Notes under the pieces: model-generated
What the model was told of the DNA's origin: nothing
The model's input: only the letters and a program-made list of their open reading frames with translations
Database searches by the model: none
Shown: piece after piece, positions 1 to 6,738 of the stretch
Layout: the number at the start of each line of letters is the position of its first letter
Numbering within the stretch: the stretch's first letter is position 1
Translations under genes and position numbers: made by a program
Assembly (NCBI GenBank): GCA_002733155.1
Contig: NVUO01000011.1
Location: forward strand, 72,332 to 79,335
Direction: 5' to 3'
Origin: Sulfurimonas sp.
Lineage (GTDB): Bacteria > Campylobacterota > Campylobacteria > Campylobacterales > Sulfurimonadaceae
Length of the DNA stretch: 7,004 nucleotides

Positions 1-437
1 AAGAAACTACTGAATTAATGTTAAAATTGGGAGAACAATCCAAAAAAATAGGGAAAGTAGTGCAAGCTATTAAAGCTATTTCGCAAAAAACTAATCTTTT
101 ATCGCTTAATGCAAGCATAGAAGCTGCACGGGCTGGAAAAGCAGGTAAAGGCTTTGCTGTTGTAGCTTCGGAGGTTAAGGACTTATCAACTCAAACTTCA
201 ATTGCAACCCAAGAAATATATGACAGTATTTTATCGGTACAAGAATCAGCTGATAACTCAATAAAAGCAATGAATACAATATTAAATATTATTATAGAGA
301 TGTCAACAATTTCTAAAAATATCGTCGCATCAGTTGCGGAACAAAGAGAAATTTCTAATGAAGTATCAAGTCTTATGCAAAATTCCAAAAAGGATATTGA
401 TTTAATTACACAAGCTATTAGAAGAATCTCAGAATAA
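1..437 (+). CDS. Methyl-accepting chemotaxis protein, C-terminal signalling domain (5' partial)
   Basis: This is the cytoplasmic signalling end of a chemoreceptor, which controls CheA kinase through CheW. The frame is open from position 3 to the TAA at 435-437. The ATG at 18 is internal, because the reading frame and coiled-coil pattern continue upstream to the window edge, so sensor, membrane and HAMP parts are missing. Counting from the ATG at 18, the hairpin tip lies at residues 21-56 and carries the family signature ([17 protein letters not shown], then [14 protein letters not shown]). The conserved tip Asn, Glu and Arg are present. The descending helix follows, with a [12 protein letters not shown] segment matching the common A-V-E-E-Q...EI pattern. 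The Glu that usually follows ARAG is Lys here. The end shows no CheR/CheB-tethering pentapeptide. The gene converges on the Tad operon and shares no obvious function with it. Ligand and receptor class cannot be judged from this fragment. Confidence 0.93.
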   Translation, partial: ETTELMLKLGEQSKKIGKVVQAIKAISQKTNLLSLNASIEAARAGKAGKGFAVVASEVKDLSTQTSIATQEIYDSILSVQESADNSIKAMNTILNIIIEMSTISKNIVASVAEQREISNEVSSLMQNSKKDIDLITQAIRRISE

Positions 438-455
438 GAGACTATAAACTCAACT

Positions 456-1784
456 TTATTTTTTAAATTTTATATCTTTTTGTATTAGTTTAGTTGATTT
501 ATCTAAAACTTTTTTTTCATTATTTTTTGAAACATCAACTATTTCAGGGGTAATAAAAAATACTAACTCACTTCTACCTTCTTGAAAATCTTTACTTCTA
601 AACAAAGCTCCAATCAAAGGTAAATCACCAAGTAAAGGGATTTGTGAGTTAGTTTTTATATCTTGACTTTTTATTAATCCACCTAAGACAAGAGTTGCTT
701 TATTTTTTGCAAGTACAGATGTTTCTATAGTTTTATCTGTAAAGCTTGGAATTCCGTCAACTTGATTTACTCTATCAATCTGAGTAGATTTAGTTATAAT
801 CTCCATATCTATATACTCTCCATTAACTATCTCTTTTGCTTTAATAATTAACTGTAAACCATACTTAATAGACCTAAGTTGAGTACTAGGCACACCCTTA
901 TCCGTTGTAGTTTGAATTTTTATATATATAGTCCCACCAGCATGGAACTTAGCCTCTTTATTTTCTAGGGTTATTAATGTAGTCTCATCAAGAATTTTTG
1001 CTACACCCTTCGAAGATAAGTAGTTTAATACCAATCCTGCATTAAAGGCACTTCCAAGTGCATTAGCTCCAGCTGTCAATCCTCCACTTAAGGTAACTGC
1101 CCCCTCAATAGAATTTGCTAAGATAGGATTAAATGCAGATGAGCTAGATGGTGCTTCTTGAGCACTTAAATAATTTCTTTCATAGTTTTTATATCCAGCT
1201 GCCCATGAATTTTTAATTTCTAAACCCTCATTGTTATTTATTTCAGTTACATATAACTTAACCCTCAACATTTTATCTGGATTTTTCACCACAATTAGGT
1301 CTATTAAATCTTTTTTAATATCAATATTGGCTTTTTCAAATAACTTAATAATCTTTCTTTTATCTTTATTTGTATTTACTTTTCCTTGTAAAATAATTTC
1401 ACCATTTGACTGATTAACAATTAACTCAGGACTTATTTTTTTTGCCAACTTTATAATTGTACTTAAATCTTTTATAATACTAAACTCTACTTGTGCATTA
1501 CTTTGATCTGCAAAGTCAATAAATATGGTAGTGCTTCCAGTATCTTTAGCATAAATTTTTAAAATATGAAGAGGTTTATCTTTATTTTTTATAAATGTTA
1601 TCTCTAAAGTCTTACTATCATTAACTTTGACCTTTGAAATCATTTTTGAAAACTCTAAAATTTTGTATGAACCTTTTTCAACTAAAATTAGATTCTCATA
1701 AGTATCTTCATTTATAACTACATAATTCTTATCTGCATACAAACTAACAAATAAAACAAAAATTAAAACTAATATCTTTTTCAT
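456..1784 (-). CDS. rcpA: Tad pilus outer-membrane secretin RcpA/CpaC
   Basis: This 442-residue protein should form the outer-membrane ring through which the Flp/Tad pilus leaves the cell. Residues 1-17 are a signal peptide (MKK, hydrophobic core, cleavage probably after SLYA). Residues about 20-90 fit the pilus-formation N-terminal domain, ending in DTGSTTIFIDF. Residues about 102-150 resemble a BON-like domain (GEIILQGKV). The secretin domain starts near 170 (MLRVKLYVTEIN) and includes LSSKGVAKILDETTLITLEN at 256-275, AKFHAGGTIYI, and the typical end at 367-415: LGGLI, then IPLLGDLPLIGALFR, then ELVFFITPEIV. The usual Pro of the AxPTL motif is replaced (DETTL). A Ser/Gly/Ala-rich stretch at 210-250 sits where CpaC proteins vary. 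Length is normal for the family. The start has a strong GGAG at 1793-1796, 8 bases upstream. It is the last gene of the operon, 12 bases after the TadE-like gene; no lipoprotein pilotin is visible. Confidence 0.92.
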   Translation of the reverse strand: MKKILVLIFVLFVSLYADKNYVVINEDTYENLILVEKGSYKILEFSKMISKVKVNDSKTLEITFIKNKDKPLHILKIYAKDTGSTTIFIDFADQSNAQVEFSIIKDLSTIIKLAKKISPELIVNQSNGEIILQGKVNTNKDKRKIIKLFEKANIDIKKDLIDLIVVKNPDKMLRVKLYVTEINNNEGLEIKNSWAAGYKNYERNYLSAQEAPSSSSAFNPILANSIEGAVTLSGGLTAGANALGSAFNAGLVLNYLSSKGVAKILDETTLITLENKEAKFHAGGTIYIKIQTTTDKGVPSTQLRSIKYGLQLIIKAKEIVNGEYIDMEIITKSTQIDRVNQVDGIPSFTDKTIETSVLAKNKATLVLGGLIKSQDIKTNSQIPLLGDLPLIGALFRSKDFQEGRSELVFFITPEIVDVSKNNEKKVLDKSTKLIQKDIKFKK

Positions 1785-1792
1785 AACCTCTT

Positions 1793-1796
1793 CTCC
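1793..1796 (-). promoter_or_regulatory. Ribosome binding site of rcpA
   Basis: On the minus strand the 12 bases between the TadE-like stop codon and the rcpA ATG read GGAGAAGAGGTT. GGAG stands 8 bases before the ATG at 1784, the best-placed Shine-Dalgarno match. A second purine run (GAGG) is too close to the start to be used. It supports the ATG at 1784, which also begins a good signal peptide. Confidence 0.75.
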
Positions 1797-2231
1797 TTAA
1801 TTATTACTTAATGTCAAAGTACAGGTAACTTCATTGGAATTTACTTCATTAAAAACCACTACCCTAGAATAAATAGAATCATCAAATGTTAATACCTTTG
1901 TATTTGTATAAGTTGATACTACATTAAAAATAACTTGATAAGTTATATCATTAACTTCTGCACATATTATATCCTCAGCACTTATATTTGCATAATATTT
2001 GTTTTTAATATTATTTAAACTATCAGCTATCATATCTGTATCCCGACCTAAAGCTACTAAACGTGCAGCTTGTTGAGCTAAAGTATCATTATTACTTTTT
2101 AATCTAATTATTGTAGAGTAATCTATAGTGATAAATAATAAGCTAACAAATCCTATTAATAATACCATCCACAGTAGTATCTGATCTATTACTGCTTCTC
2201 GCATATTATTTTTTAACTTTTTTACTAACAT
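1797..2231 (-). CDS. TadE/TadG-like minor pilin or pseudopilin (single N-terminal membrane segment)
   Basis: This 144-residue protein has a short basic N-terminus, one membrane segment at about residues 17-36 and then a polar C-terminal domain. The pattern REAVIDQ - hydrophobic stretch - DYSTIIRLKSNNDTLAQQAARLVALGRD resembles TadE-like proteins, where G-x-x-A-V-E-F precedes the membrane helix and an A-A-R-x-A motif follows. The usual Glu of that motif is not present; Ile-Asp occupies the place. Two cysteines (Cys90, Cys137) in the predicted exported domain could form a disulfide. In Tad systems TadE and TadF are pseudopilins processed by the prepilin peptidase; processing here is an inference. 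The chosen ATG overlaps the end of the RcpC-like gene by 26 bases and has AAGG 8 bases upstream. An alternative ATG (residue 10, at 2202-2204) lies one base past that gene's stop but has no ribosome site. No paralogue is present in the window. It could instead be a Tad-associated membrane protein of another kind. Confidence 0.62.
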   Translation of the reverse strand: MLVKKLKNNMREAVIDQILLWMVLLIGFVSLLFITIDYSTIIRLKSNNDTLAQQAARLVALGRDTDMIADSLNNIKNKYYANISAEDIICAEVNDITYQVIFNVVSTYTNTKVLTFDDSIYSRVVVFNEVNSNEVTCTLTLSNN

Positions 2232-3360
2232 ATAATAAACCTTGTGCCCTTTTAAATTCTATTTCCCTTACCTCATTTTTATGGACATATTTAGAATCAC
2301 AGGTCTCATACCATGATTCATTAACTCTCCTTTTATAAGCTAATATATAATTTTTATATACAATTTTTCTAATTCTTCCAGCTAAAGATGGAATTGATCT
2401 TAAAATAACCTCTCTAGATAAGCCAAGTAAAACTTTATTTTTATTTATACACTCTTGCTGCAAATTTGTTGTAATCACAGCCTCTTGAGATACGTCTGGT
2501 ATTAAAGCATCCCCGTATTCTATAGTAGCTGTCATAGTTTTTGTAAAGTTTTTAGGTATATACATTTTATATGGATAAGCTTTTTTTCTAAGTTTTTTAC
2601 TAGCTTTAGATATAATCTTTTTTTCTGATAATATAACTTTGTTTGTTTTAATCATCCATAATTGTTGCCCTTTATTATAATCTTTTATAATAGCTAAGAT
2701 GACTTTATCTGGGATATCTAAAACAAGTTCATTTGCAAAAACTTTTACTAATTCATACTTTACTTTTTTATTTTTTTGTTTTTTTGATTTTATTCTTTTT
2801 TTAATTTTTCTAAAGGCTTTTTCTACTACCTTTCCTTTTTCTAAAAAACCTAAAACCTTTATTTTTTTAACTACATATTTTACATTATAATTCATATTAG
2901 CCTTATCTTTGCTCTTTGGGTAAACAGAGATAATATTTAAAATATCACCTTTTTCTAAGGCGTAGTTTGGATTTTCAAATTTTTTGAAAGAGAGGTTATA
3001 GCTATTGTATTTAAAAGCTAAAATATTTGTATCTAACTTACTAATTTGTGAACTTAGTTTTTCTTTTCTAAACATTTCATTTTTATATATAGTACTTTTT
3101 ACATACTTATTAATAATCTCTTTTTTTAATAAAGGTTTTGTAAGAAGATATCTTTTTGCTAATACAGTTTTTACTATATCACTATCTTGTATAAGGCTGT
3201 CTGCTTTTATATCTTTTTTAGCTATATACACTGTAACTTGTTTATCATTTTCTTTTTTTGTTTTTTCATTTTCATAATATAAAAATATTGCAGCACCTAT
3301 TGCTGAAATCAATAATGAACTTAAAATTAAAATAACTGCTATTTGTTTATTAAACCTCAT
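2206..3360 (-). CDS. rcpC: Divergent RcpC/CpaB-family Tad pilus assembly protein
   Basis: RcpC/CpaB proteins are membrane-anchored periplasmic factors that work with the RcpA secretin. Residues 1-5 are basic and residues 7-28 form one membrane segment. Residues 41-70 match the SAF-type start of CpaB (VTVYIAKKDIKADSLIQDSD, where most relatives have an ardlpaGt-like pattern). Later family landmarks are recognisable: EKGDILNIISVY at 136-147, VKKIKVLGF at 164-172, and FANELVLDIPDKVILAIIKDYNKGQQLWMIK at 208-238, which I recognise in two parts (ANELVLDIPDKV and NKGQQLWMIK). A lysine-rich insertion lies at about 183-203. From about 245 to 384 I recognise no domain; it holds two cysteines (304 and 354) and a basic tail. 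At 384 residues it is longer than the roughly 250-300 usual for CpaB. A strong AAAGGGG site lies 5 bases before the ATG, 13 bases after tadC. The assignment rests on the N-terminal half and on context. Confidence 0.77.
   Translation of the reverse strand: MRFNKQIAVILILSSLLISAIGAAIFLYYENEKTKKENDKQVTVYIAKKDIKADSLIQDSDIVKTVLAKRYLLTKPLLKKEIINKYVKSTIYKNEMFRKEKLSSQISKLDTNILAFKYNSYNLSFKKFENPNYALEKGDILNIISVYPKSKDKANMNYNVKYVVKKIKVLGFLEKGKVVEKAFRKIKKRIKSKKQKNKKVKYELVKVFANELVLDIPDKVILAIIKDYNKGQQLWMIKTNKVILSEKKIISKASKKLRKKAYPYKMYIPKNFTKTMTATIEYGDALIPDVSQEAVITTNLQQECINKNKVLLGLSREVILRSIPSLAGRIRKIVYKNYILAYKRRVNESWYETCDSKYVHKNEVREIEFKRAQGLLYVSKKVKK
2240..2243 (-). promoter_or_regulatory. Weak ribosome binding site favouring the upstream start of the TadE-like gene
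   Basis: AAGG on the minus strand lies 8 bases before the ATG at 2231, inside the 3' end of the RcpC-like gene. The competing ATG at 2204 is preceded only by an A/T-rich run with no purine-rich core. This tips the choice towards the 26-base overlapping start, but the match is only four bases long and coupling from the upstream gene could serve either start. Confidence 0.4.
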
Positions 3361-3365
3361 ATCAA

Positions 3366-3372
3366 CCCCTTT
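3366..3372 (-). promoter_or_regulatory. Ribosome binding site of the RcpC/CpaB-like gene
   Basis: AAAGGGG on the minus strand stands 5 bases before the ATG at 3360, in the 13-base gap after tadC. It is a G-rich exception in very A/T-rich surroundings and supports this start, which also begins a basic N-terminus followed by a membrane segment. It gives the secretin module its own ribosome entry point. Confidence 0.65.
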
Positions 3373-3373
3373 A

Positions 3374-4216
3374 TTAACCTAAACTTAATTTTCCTGCTAA
3401 CATTGGAAATATTATAAATGCCCCCAAAGTTGGTAAAATAAATACAAAAATTATCAAGGTTAGATACATACTTAATGTATTTGCCTTACCTTTTATTTTG
3501 TAAAACCTTTTTTGTCTCATCTCATCAGACTGAGTTGAAAAAATATTTTTCACTCCAAGTCCTGTTTCCTCACTTAATATTAAAAAATCAACAATTTTAT
3601 CAACATCCCTACTATCAACTCTTGTTTTTAAATTTTCATAAGCTACTTTTGTTGAATAATTTGACATCTCATATTCTAGTATACCTATCTCTTTTAATAA
3701 TTCATCATCAATAATATATTTAGCCTCTTTAGATACTTTAAAAAACGCATTTTTTAAACCACCGCCAGCCTCAAGTATTACATTCGTTAAATCTAAAAAT
3801 ATTCCTAAATCTTTTTCAATTTTTGCAACTCGTTCAGATTTTCCTATATATAAAAATATATCACCTCCAAAAGCCATTATCAATAAGCCTAAAATAACTA
3901 TAATAAGACTAATATTAAATGAAAAGAAAAAAGGAAGTGTAAAAATCAATATAGCTCCTATTACAGCAAATAAAAATCTAGCTTCGTTATACTCTTTTAA
4001 TGTAGCACCAGCTTGAATTAGTTTTAATTTAAATTCTTCATTACTATGTTTTTTGTGATTCTTCTGATTATGTTGCTGTTCTATAATATTACTTACACTT
4101 AATTTTGATAATAATACGATGTTTTTTTGTCTTTTGAATTTATCATAAATAAGCCAAACAATAAGAAGTACAATAACTGTAATAATTGGTAAAAAAATCA
4201 ATATATTCAACATCAT
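3374..4216 (-). CDS. tadC: Tad inner-membrane platform protein TadC (T2SSF domain)
   Basis: This 280-residue protein is one of the two GspF/PilC-like platform proteins that couple the TadA motor to pilus assembly. It has membrane segments at about residues 4-24, 80-98, 101-123 and 247-272. The cytoplasmic T2SSF region lies at about 130-245. Typical TadC features are EKDLGIFLDLTNVILEAGGG followed by a GL-(x)n-AF pattern at 134-158, a LILSEETGLGV segment at 212-222 (family: Q-s-e-x-lG), then SDEMRQKRFYKIKGKAN at 230-246 before the last hydrophobic segment, which ends with LPTLGAFIIFPML. Its ATG overlaps the tadB stop codon (ATGA), and a second ATG follows at once, so the first residue may be either Met. 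Only a weak AAAGA-type site precedes it, so translation is probably coupled to tadB. TadB and TadC are paralogous; this one is TadC by order and by its C-terminal pattern. Confidence 0.9.
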   Translation of the reverse strand: MMLNILIFLPIITVIVLLIVWLIYDKFKRQKNIVLLSKLSVSNIIEQQHNQKNHKKHSNEEFKLKLIQAGATLKEYNEARFLFAVIGAILIFTLPFFFSFNISLIIVILGLLIMAFGGDIFLYIGKSERVAKIEKDLGIFLDLTNVILEAGGGLKNAFFKVSKEAKYIIDDELLKEIGILEYEMSNYSTKVAYENLKTRVDSRDVDKIVDFLILSEETGLGVKNIFSTQSDEMRQKRFYKIKGKANTLSMYLTLIIFVFILPTLGAFIIFPMLAGKLSLG

Positions 4217-5142
4217 TTTATCTTTGTTAATAAATTATTAATAAATAAGCCTAGAGCTACCCATATAATAATAAAAAATAGCTGTAGTTTTCCATTTTGG
4301 CTTCCAAAAAAATGCTCATTAAGAGCATTATTTAAACTACTATTCATTAAAATATATATAAATATGACTATAGCTATAATCATATAACTTCCTATTTTTA
4401 TCTCCCTTGTTGATGATACTATCTCTTGTTTTATCTCACCTTGGTCATGTAATGTCTTTCGTAGTTTTTCTAAGGTGTTAGAAAACTTACCACCTGAAGA
4501 TTTACCAATAGATACAGTTAAATAAAATATCCTTAATTCCTTTGAATCAACAAGTGCAAACATTTTTTCAAAAGCTTTATTCTCTCCAATAATATCTTTT
4601 TCTTTGAGATATATATCAAAAACTTTTTTAGTAAACTTTGAATGTGTAGTCATTATAGATTTTTTAAGCCCTTGCTCATAACCTACACCACTTTTCATCA
4701 TACTAGTTACTTTGTCAATTATCTCTTTTAAAAATATATTAAACTCTTCCTCCCTAGCACTTATTATTTTTATTAACACCAATAAAGGCAAAAGTGAAAA
4801 TAGTACAAATGCAAAAATAAAAGCAAAAATAGAATTGATTAAAACAAAAATAAAACCTGCACTTAAAAGCCCAGTTAAAATAGAAATGATTATAAATGTA
4901 TAAGGGGCATTCACAGATTCAAAACCTGCAAAATTCATTTTTTTTCTAAGCCAAGTTCTATCTTTTATATTTTCTTTATTCCTAGAGTTTTTGTTATCTA
5001 AAATCAAACTATTTGAAGTTACAAGTGAATCTATAATACGTTTTTGCATCTTTATTGCTTTATACCAATAATAAAAATAATATATCAATATAACTGATAA
5101 TAATGGTATAACAAACAAAAGCATAAACGTATATGTACTCAT
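4213..5142 (-). CDS. tadB: Tad inner-membrane platform protein TadB (T2SSF domain)
   Basis: This 309-residue protein is the partner of TadC in the inner-membrane platform of the Tad pilus. Membrane segments lie at about residues 4-25, 80-102, 104-126, 250-267 and 286-304. The T2SSF cytoplasmic domain spans about 133-248: FLKEIIDKVTSMMKSGVGYEQGL at 137-159 (shown by its pieces FLKEIIDKV and SGVGYEQGL), then EKDIIGENKAFEKMFALVDSKELRIF with ELR before a hydrophobic helix, then SIGKSSGGKFSNTLEKLRKTL at 211-231, and the conserved polar linker IKQEIVSSTREIKIGSY leading into the next membrane helix. Family proteins usually carry the same G-G-x-(L/F)-x-x-x-L-e-x-l and R-x-x-x-(A/i)-x-S arrangement. 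Its ATG directly follows the cpaF stop (TAAATG), and AGGAG lies 8 bases upstream inside the last codons of that gene. Length is normal for TadB. Confidence 0.92.
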   Translation of the reverse strand: MSTYTFMLLFVIPLLSVILIYYFYYWYKAIKMQKRIIDSLVTSNSLILDNKNSRNKENIKDRTWLRKKMNFAGFESVNAPYTFIIISILTGLLSAGFIFVLINSIFAFIFAFVLFSLLPLLVLIKIISAREEEFNIFLKEIIDKVTSMMKSGVGYEQGLKKSIMTTHSKFTKKVFDIYLKEKDIIGENKAFEKMFALVDSKELRIFYLTVSIGKSSGGKFSNTLEKLRKTLHDQGEIKQEIVSSTREIKIGSYMIIAIVIFIYILMNSSLNNALNEHFFGSQNGKLQLFFIIIWVALGLFINNLLTKIK

Positions 5143-6738
5143 TTATGATTCTCCTAATAACTTCTGAAAATATGGCCATTTAAATAAAATTTGACCATCT
5201 TTTTCTATAAAACTATCTATAAAACTATCTTTCCATCCACACATTTTTGAAGGCATATCTTTTTCAAGTTCCTCCATTAACATTGATTTTGGCATTATAA
5301 AATTTGGATCAAATATTCTTTTGTCTATATCTACTCCAAACATAGCCATTTTTTCAATACTCCTACTTGCACTTGAGATAACTTCAAACTTACCCTTAGT
5401 TTTTTTCATATCATTAGTATCTCTTTTAAATTCAAAAATATTATTAATGGATACTACTGCATTATCTTCTATTCTTTTTTCAACCTCTGAAATTGTTATA
5501 ACTTTTCTACTTCCATCTGGAAAACGCACAAGTTGTATGATAATATCTACAGCTGAAACTATTTGAGCCCTAATAAAGGCTATATTTGCACTTGGTCTAG
5601 CTTCTAGATACATATTTTCAATCCTAACAATTGCTTCTTTTGTATTATCAGCATGTACAGTAGTCATTGAACCAGGATGTCCAGTATTCATAGCATTTAA
5701 CATTACAACTATTTCAGGTCCCCTACACTCACCTACAATAATCCTCCTTGGGCTAGAACGAAGTGCTGAACGAAGTAAAAAATCAAGGGTTATTTCACCC
5801 TTACCCTCCTCATTTGCCATCCTTCCTTCATATGCACGTATACTGTGACATGGCATTTGAGGTTGCATCTCCTTAGTATCTTCTATAGTTATAAGTTGCT
5901 CACCACTATCTATAAACCTAGTTATTGCATTTAAAAAAGTTGTCTTACCACTAGATGTACCACCTGAAACTATAATATTTGACTTTCCTTTTGATGCTTT
6001 TAATAAAAAATATGCCATCTTATAATCCATTTGAACTGTATCAATTAAATGTTCTAATAATAATGGTACCTCTTGAAACTTTCTTATAGTTACACAACTT
6101 CCATCATTTGCAGCGACTGGAGGTATTTGAACCTCTACACGTGAGCCATCATTTAATTTAGATGAAATAATAGGGTGAGCCTCATCTATTTTTCTATTGT
6201 TTTCAGCTAACATCCTATCAATTACTTTTCTTAACTCCTCTTCACTAGCAAAAACGAAGGGGGTCTCCATAGTCTTACCCTTATAGATAATATCTATATA
6301 ATTATGTGTATTTACAATTACATCATTTAAATTGTCTCCAGCTAATCTAAATATTGTGGATATTGGTCCGTAAGCAATTAAGTTATCAATTATAAAGTCT
6401 TTTATTTCATCTAATATATCTTTTTCATATAGTCTTAGCTCTTGTATATTTAAAATAAACTCTGGCAGTACTTCTTCAAGTGAATGTCGTGTAATTTTTT
6501 TATCTGATTTTAATTTTAATATAAAAGATAAGTATGCTTTTCTAGCAATTAAAAGCAGTTCATGGTTTAAATATATTTTTGGAAAATTCAAACCAGATTT
6601 TTGAACTTTTTCTTTAATCTCTTTAATTTTTTCAATATTTGTTTGATCTACATAAGTATCATCAACTTCATCAAAAGATTGTTTTTTAATACTAACTTTT
6701 TGTTCCTCTTCTTCAATAAGTAAACGTAAATTTTTCAT
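5143..6738 (-). CDS. cpaF: Tad pilus assembly ATPase TadA/CpaF (VirB11/GspE superfamily)
   Basis: This 531-residue protein is the cytoplasmic hexameric ATPase that powers Flp/Tad pilus assembly. Residues 1-60 are a charged N-terminal region and about 60-235 the N-terminal CpaF domain (YGPI at 123-126, NDGSRVEVQIPPVA at 196-209). The motor core is complete: Walker A GGTSSGKTT at 259-267, Asp box LITIEDTKEM at 282-291, Walker B RRIIVGECRGPE at 331-342 with Glu337, and His box NTGHPGSMTTVHAD at 351-364, followed by AIVRIENM and an AQIVSAVDIIIQL helix. Walker A has Ser where many CpaF proteins have Gly, and the usual GE(V/I)RG is GECRG. After about residue 440 the tail is long and does not follow the common CpaF end; it finishes IEKDGQILFKWPYFQKLLGES. 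The ATG overlaps the upstream stop (ATGA) and has AGGAG at 6745-6749, 6 bases upstream. Confidence 0.96.
   Translation of the reverse strand: MKNLRLLIEEEEQKVSIKKQSFDEVDDTYVDQTNIEKIKEIKEKVQKSGLNFPKIYLNHELLLIARKAYLSFILKLKSDKKITRHSLEEVLPEFILNIQELRLYEKDILDEIKDFIIDNLIAYGPISTIFRLAGDNLNDVIVNTHNYIDIIYKGKTMETPFVFASEEELRKVIDRMLAENNRKIDEAHPIISSKLNDGSRVEVQIPPVAANDGSCVTIRKFQEVPLLLEHLIDTVQMDYKMAYFLLKASKGKSNIIVSGGTSSGKTTFLNAITRFIDSGEQLITIEDTKEMQPQMPCHSIRAYEGRMANEEGKGEITLDFLLRSALRSSPRRIIVGECRGPEIVVMLNAMNTGHPGSMTTVHADNTKEAIVRIENMYLEARPSANIAFIRAQIVSAVDIIIQLVRFPDGSRKVITISEVEKRIEDNAVVSINNIFEFKRDTNDMKKTKGKFEVISSASRSIEKMAMFGVDIDKRIFDPNFIMPKSMLMEELEKDMPSKMCGWKDSFIDSFIEKDGQILFKWPYFQKLLGES
5151..5155 (-). promoter_or_regulatory. 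Ribosome binding site of tadB inside the 3' end of cpaF
   Basis: AGGAG on the minus strand lies 8 bases before the tadB ATG, within the Leu-Leu-Gly-Glu-Ser codons that end cpaF. The two genes abut exactly, so ribosomes finishing cpaF would expose the site and could restart at once, keeping motor and platform in step. Confidence 0.7.

Noticed and set aside
191..388. 65-residue open frame on the minus strand inside the chemoreceptor gene
   Set aside because: It is antisense to a clear MCP signalling domain, has no ribosome site I can see and no recognisable motif.
450..497. TCAACT (450-455) and AGTTGA (492-497) inverted repeat as a terminator after the chemoreceptor gene
   Set aside because: Six base pairs around a 36-base loop, with low G+C, is too weak and is expected by chance here.
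510..517. A8 tract on the coding strand of rcpA (another at 1436-1443), considered as phase-variation slippage sites
   Set aside because: Runs of eight A or T are expected in DNA this A/T-rich, and phase-variable tracts in Campylobacterota are usually long G or C runs. Both frames read through intact.
1231..1413. 60-residue open frame on the plus strand within rcpA
   Set aside because: Antisense shadow of the secretin gene; hydrophobic only because of A/T-rich codons opposite.
2699..3277. Two open frames on the plus strand (2699-2890 and 3005-3277) with hydrophobic, Phe-rich translations
   Set aside because: They mirror the lysine-rich RcpC-like gene; Phe richness follows directly from TTT opposite AAA codons. 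No domain or start signal supports them.
3475..3714. 79-residue open frame on the plus strand within tadC
   Set aside because: Antisense shadow of a well-supported T2SSF protein with no motif of its own.
4712..5566. Open frames on the plus strand at 4712-4903 and 5321-5566
   Set aside because: Antisense shadows of tadB and cpaF, both intact and well recognised.
5143..6738. The ATPase as a type II secretion (GspE), competence or conjugation (VirB11) motor
   Set aside because: Neighbouring two-gene TadB/TadC platform, CpaC-type secretin with pilus-formation and BON-like domains, and the His-box sequence fit Tad/CpaF better; no other secretion genes are present.
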